Program-made: the position numbers and the translations under genes | NCBI RefSeq assembly: GCF_000504285.1 | Contig: NZ_KI632511.1 | Span: 6,926,154-6,990,153, forward strand | Reading direction: 5' to 3' | Source: Actinospica robiniae DSM 44927 | GTDB taxonomy: Bacteria > Actinomycetota > Actinomycetes > Streptomycetales > Catenulisporaceae | DNA length: 64,000 bases | In this document: piece after piece, positions 61,930 to 64,000 of the stretch | Numbering within the stretch: the first letter of the stretch is position 1 | Layout of the letters: each line of letters begins with the position of its first letter | Notes under the pieces: generated by a model | What the model was told of the DNA's origin: nothing | Databases searched by the model: none | Seen by the model: the letters and a program-made list of their open reading frames with translations, nothing else

Positions 61930-63510
61930 GTGGCCGACACCGATCAGGCGCCCGCCGGGGCTGAGGCGGCCGAGCCGGTCGGGCTCGGTCTGCGCCGCGC
62001 CGTCCTCCCGCCGCTGCCCGACGCGCTGCGCGAGCTGCCCCGCCGCGTCGGCGCCGACCTGTCCGGACATGCCGCCGACTATCTGACCGGAGTGCGCTCG
62101 GGGCTGATCGTCGCGGCCTGCGGCTGGCTGCTGGCGGCGGCTCTCACGCTCACGCTGTGGGCCACCGCGGCCCCGGACGGAGCCGATCCGTGGGTCCCGG
62201 TCCGGATCAGCGGCCAGCTCTGGCTCGCCGCGCACCACGTGCTGATGCACGCCGTCGACGGCCCGTTCGGTCTCAGCCCCCTGGGATTCACGCTGATGCC
62301 GCTGCTCGGGCTGTTCGCGGCCGGGCGCCGGACCGCCCGCCGCAAGCCCGAGTTCGTGCCGCGGGCGACGCTCGGCGCCGCGGTCGGCTACGCGACCGCG
62401 GCCTTCGTCGTCGCGACCTGCAGCGCGGACGCGGGCCTGCACCCGCAGTACGCGCAGGTGTTCTTCTACCCGGCCGTGCTGGCGTTGGCAGGCCACGGGG
62501 CCGGGGCCGTCGACGCGATCAGGGAGCTGATCCCGGGGCCCACGGTGCGGCGGTTGCCCCCGCGCGCGGCCCGCGGCGCGGCGGTCGCGTTGTCCGTATG
62601 GCTCGGCGCCGCCGCGTTCGCGTCCGCGGCGGCCGTCGTCGTCCACGCCGACGCCCTCGCCGAGGTGCGCCGGGCGACCGGCGGCGGGATGGCCGGCGAG
62701 AGCGGGTTGTTCCTGATCGACCTGGCGTTGGTGCCGAACGCGGTGCTGTGGGCGGGGGCGCTGCTGCTCGGCCCGGGGTTCGCGCTCGGCACCGGCACCA
62801 GCGTGACGATGTTCGACGTCGTGCGCGGTCCGCTGCCCGGATTGCCGCTGCTGGCCGCCGCTCCGGCCTCGCAGCACCCGAACGCGTGGTGGCTCTCGCT
62901 GCTCCTCGTGCCGCTGCTGGCCGGCGCCGCCGGCACGTGGGTGATCGCCCGGTCGGTGCGGGAGTGGTCGGACCGGGTCGCCGCGGCCGCGGTGATGGCG
63001 GCGCTGTGCGGACTGGTCGCGGGCGTGCTGGAGATGTACGCGGGCGGGCCGGTCGCGTTCGGCCCGATGTCGCTGGTCGGATCCACCGCGTGGCTGGTGG
63101 GCGTGCTGACGACGCTCGAGTTCGGGCTGGCCGCGAGCATGGTGCTGGGGCTGCGCTACCTCCTGCCGAGGCTCGCGCTGCCTTCGCTGCCCACGTTGCC
63201 GTCCATGCCGTCCATGCCCTCACGGCCCTCGATGCCGGCCATGCCCTCGCTGTCCTGGCCCTGGCGGCGCGAACGCGGGCCGGAGCTGATGTACGGATGC
63301 GAGGTCGTCTCCGTCGGCGATGACGAGGATGTCCCGGTGTACGTCGTCGCGCAGCGGCAGGAAGCGCCCGCGGTCGTCACACCCGTGCCCGTGCCGGAGC
63401 CCGTGCCCGAGCCTGCGGCCGTCGCCGAAGAACCGGCCGCCGAGGCACCCGTGGCCGAGCCCGAGCCCGCCGAGCCCGCCGAGCCCGAGGCCGCTCCCGA
63501 AGAGCCCTGA
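61930..63510 (+). CDS. DUF6350 multi-pass membrane protein (PerM-like)
   Basis: 526 residues from GTG 61930 (the frame is open from 61864). About nine to ten TM helices begin GLIVAACGWLLAAALTLTLW, then SPLGFTLMPLLGLFAAGRRT. The C-terminal ~130 residues are Pro-rich, with LPSLPTLPSMPSMPSRPSMP and a Val/Pro/Glu tail (VPEPVPEPAAVAEEP). In actinobacteria this family follows sucCD and precedes purN-purH, as in mycobacterial PerM (cell-division related). The function here is inferred from that gene order. Confidence 0.85.
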   Translation: MADTDQAPAGAEAAEPVGLGLRRAVLPPLPDALRELPRRVGADLSGHAADYLTGVRSGLIVAACGWLLAAALTLTLWATAAPDGADPWVPVRISGQLWLAAHHVLMHAVDGPFGLSPLGFTLMPLLGLFAAGRRTARRKPEFVPRATLGAAVGYATAAFVVATCSADAGLHPQYAQVFFYPAVLALAGHGAGAVDAIRELIPGPTVRRLPPRAARGAAVALSVWLGAAAFASAAAVVVHADALAEVRRATGGGMAGESGLFLIDLALVPNAVLWAGALLLGPGFALGTGTSVTMFDVVRGPLPGLPLLAAAPASQHPNAWWLSLLLVPLLAGAAGTWVIARSVREWSDRVAAAAVMAALCGLVAGVLEMYAGGPVAFGPMSLVGSTAWLVGVLTTLEFGLAASMVLGLRYLLPRLALPSLPTLPSMPSMPSRPSMPAMPSLSWPWRRERGPELMYGCEVVSVGDDEDVPVYVVAQRQEAPAVVTPVPVPEPVPEPAAVAEEPAAEAPVAEPEPAEPAEPEAAPEEP

Positions 63511-63521
63511 GACGCCGGCCC

Positions 63522-64000
63522 CTACTGCGCCTTGACCACGACGGACGAGGCGACCTTGTCGCTCCAGGTCTGCGACTTCTTGTCCCACAGCGGCCAGAGG
63601 TAGTTCAGCAGCCCCGGAATGACGCAGATCACCCAGAACACGACGTTCATGAACAGGCGCAGCAGGCCGTAGCCGCCGCCGACGACCTGCCCGTCGACGT
63701 AGCGGGCGAGCCGGATGTGCATCATCCGCTTGCCGGTGGACTGGCCGGTCTGCCCGGCCTGGTAGGCGTTGTAGAGCGCCCAGATGCCGCCGATGACGGT
63801 GATCACCCAGCTCACCGCGCGGCCGCTGGTGTTCCAGTCGGAGTACGAGGCCTCCAACAGGTCGATGCCGACCGCGGCGACCAGGTTGTCGATCAGCCAC
63901 GCGACGACGCGCTGACCCCACCCGGCGTACGGCGGCATGCCGGCGGGACGGTCCGAGGGGAAGCCGTACTGGCCGCCGTATTCCGGCGGCGGGGGAGGGT
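63522..64000 (-). CDS. RDD-family membrane protein (5' end cut by window)
   Basis: The C-terminal part reads RVVAWLIDNLVAAVGIDLLE, WVITVIGGIWALYNAYQAGQ, TGKRMMHIRLARYVDGQVVG and WVICVIPGLLNYLWPLWDKK, the RDD pattern (R in GKRMMHIRL, D in WSDKVA). Three TM segments are visible. The frame stays open to the window edge with a Pro/Tyr/Gly-rich stretch (PPPPEYGGQYGFPSD), typical of the disordered N-terminus of actinobacterial RDD proteins; the true start lies beyond 64000. It is convergent with the DUF6350 gene. Confidence 0.85.
   Translation of the reverse strand, partial: PPPPPEYGGQYGFPSDRPAGMPPYAGWGQRVVAWLIDNLVAAVGIDLLEASYSDWNTSGRAVSWVITVIGGIWALYNAYQAGQTGQSTGKRMMHIRLARYVDGQVVGGGYGLLRLFMNVVFWVICVIPGLLNYLWPLWDKKSQTWSDKVASSVVVKAQ

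Overview
The window comes from a high-GC actinobacterium, probably a filamentous, mycothiol-producing streptomycete relative (for example Catenulispora, Actinospica or Streptomyces-like lineages). Reasons: third codon positions are almost always G or C, GTG/TTG starts are common, there is a mycothiol-type maleylpyruvate isomerase family enzyme, WXG100 proteins, a PspC-fused histidine kinase, and a c-di-AMP (ydaO-type) riboswitch ahead of an NlpC/P60 hydrolase. Genus is an inference. No tRNA, rRNA, CRISPR array, integrase or transposase was seen.

Layout. (1) 1-3873: accessory regulatory genes: a methyltransferase of the FxLD-system type cut by the window start, a small Cys-containing protein and an anti-sigma-like ATPase on the minus strand, then an XRE-type regulator and an HD-domain phosphohydrolase on the plus strand. 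(2) About 3874-14700: an accessory island with visibly lower GC and less biased codons. It holds a MobF (TrwC/TraA-type) relaxase-helicase, then a minus-strand cluster that I read as a defence cassette: HEPN/Abi_C-like protein, Dam-type (D12) adenine methyltransferase, HerA-like ATPase, NurA-like nuclease. A DUF1883 protein and an RNA-like three-way-junction repeat follow. This is the best candidate for an undescribed system. (3) 14704-17394: a MarR regulator and its divergent target with three interlaced palindromes between them, a GNAT enzyme and a frameshifted DUF6348-type gene. (4) 17484-24510: dnaE, a mycothiol-dependent enzyme, a tyrosine phosphatase and an MFS exporter. (5) 24836-30927: the rod-shape/cell-wall operon mreB-mreC-mreD-mrdA-rodA. 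(6) 30973-38365: a radical SAM protein, an aldehyde dehydrogenase, two WXG100 proteins, a possible attenuator ahead of chorismate mutase, and guaA. (7) 38571-46316: membrane proteins, two PspC proteins with a two-component system, a DUF4097-like protein plus alpha/beta hydrolase, and a condensation-type acyltransferase. (8) 46327-64000: a fused ABC exporter, riboswitch-controlled NlpC/P60 hydrolase, pcrA, a four-gene ABC/two-component operon, a stand-alone B12-binding protein, sucCD, a YbaK-type deacylase, a DUF6350 membrane protein and a partial RDD protein.

How the parts work together. Regions 4-8 are mostly conserved chromosomal housekeeping (replication, repair, envelope growth, TCA cycle, purines, aromatic amino acids). 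Regions 1-3 look acquired. In the island, the one-base stop/start overlap of HerA and NurA points to a physical complex, as in archaeal HerA-NurA; the adenine methylase could mark self DNA and the HEPN protein could be a conditional RNase. That functional reading is inference from domain content and gene order only.
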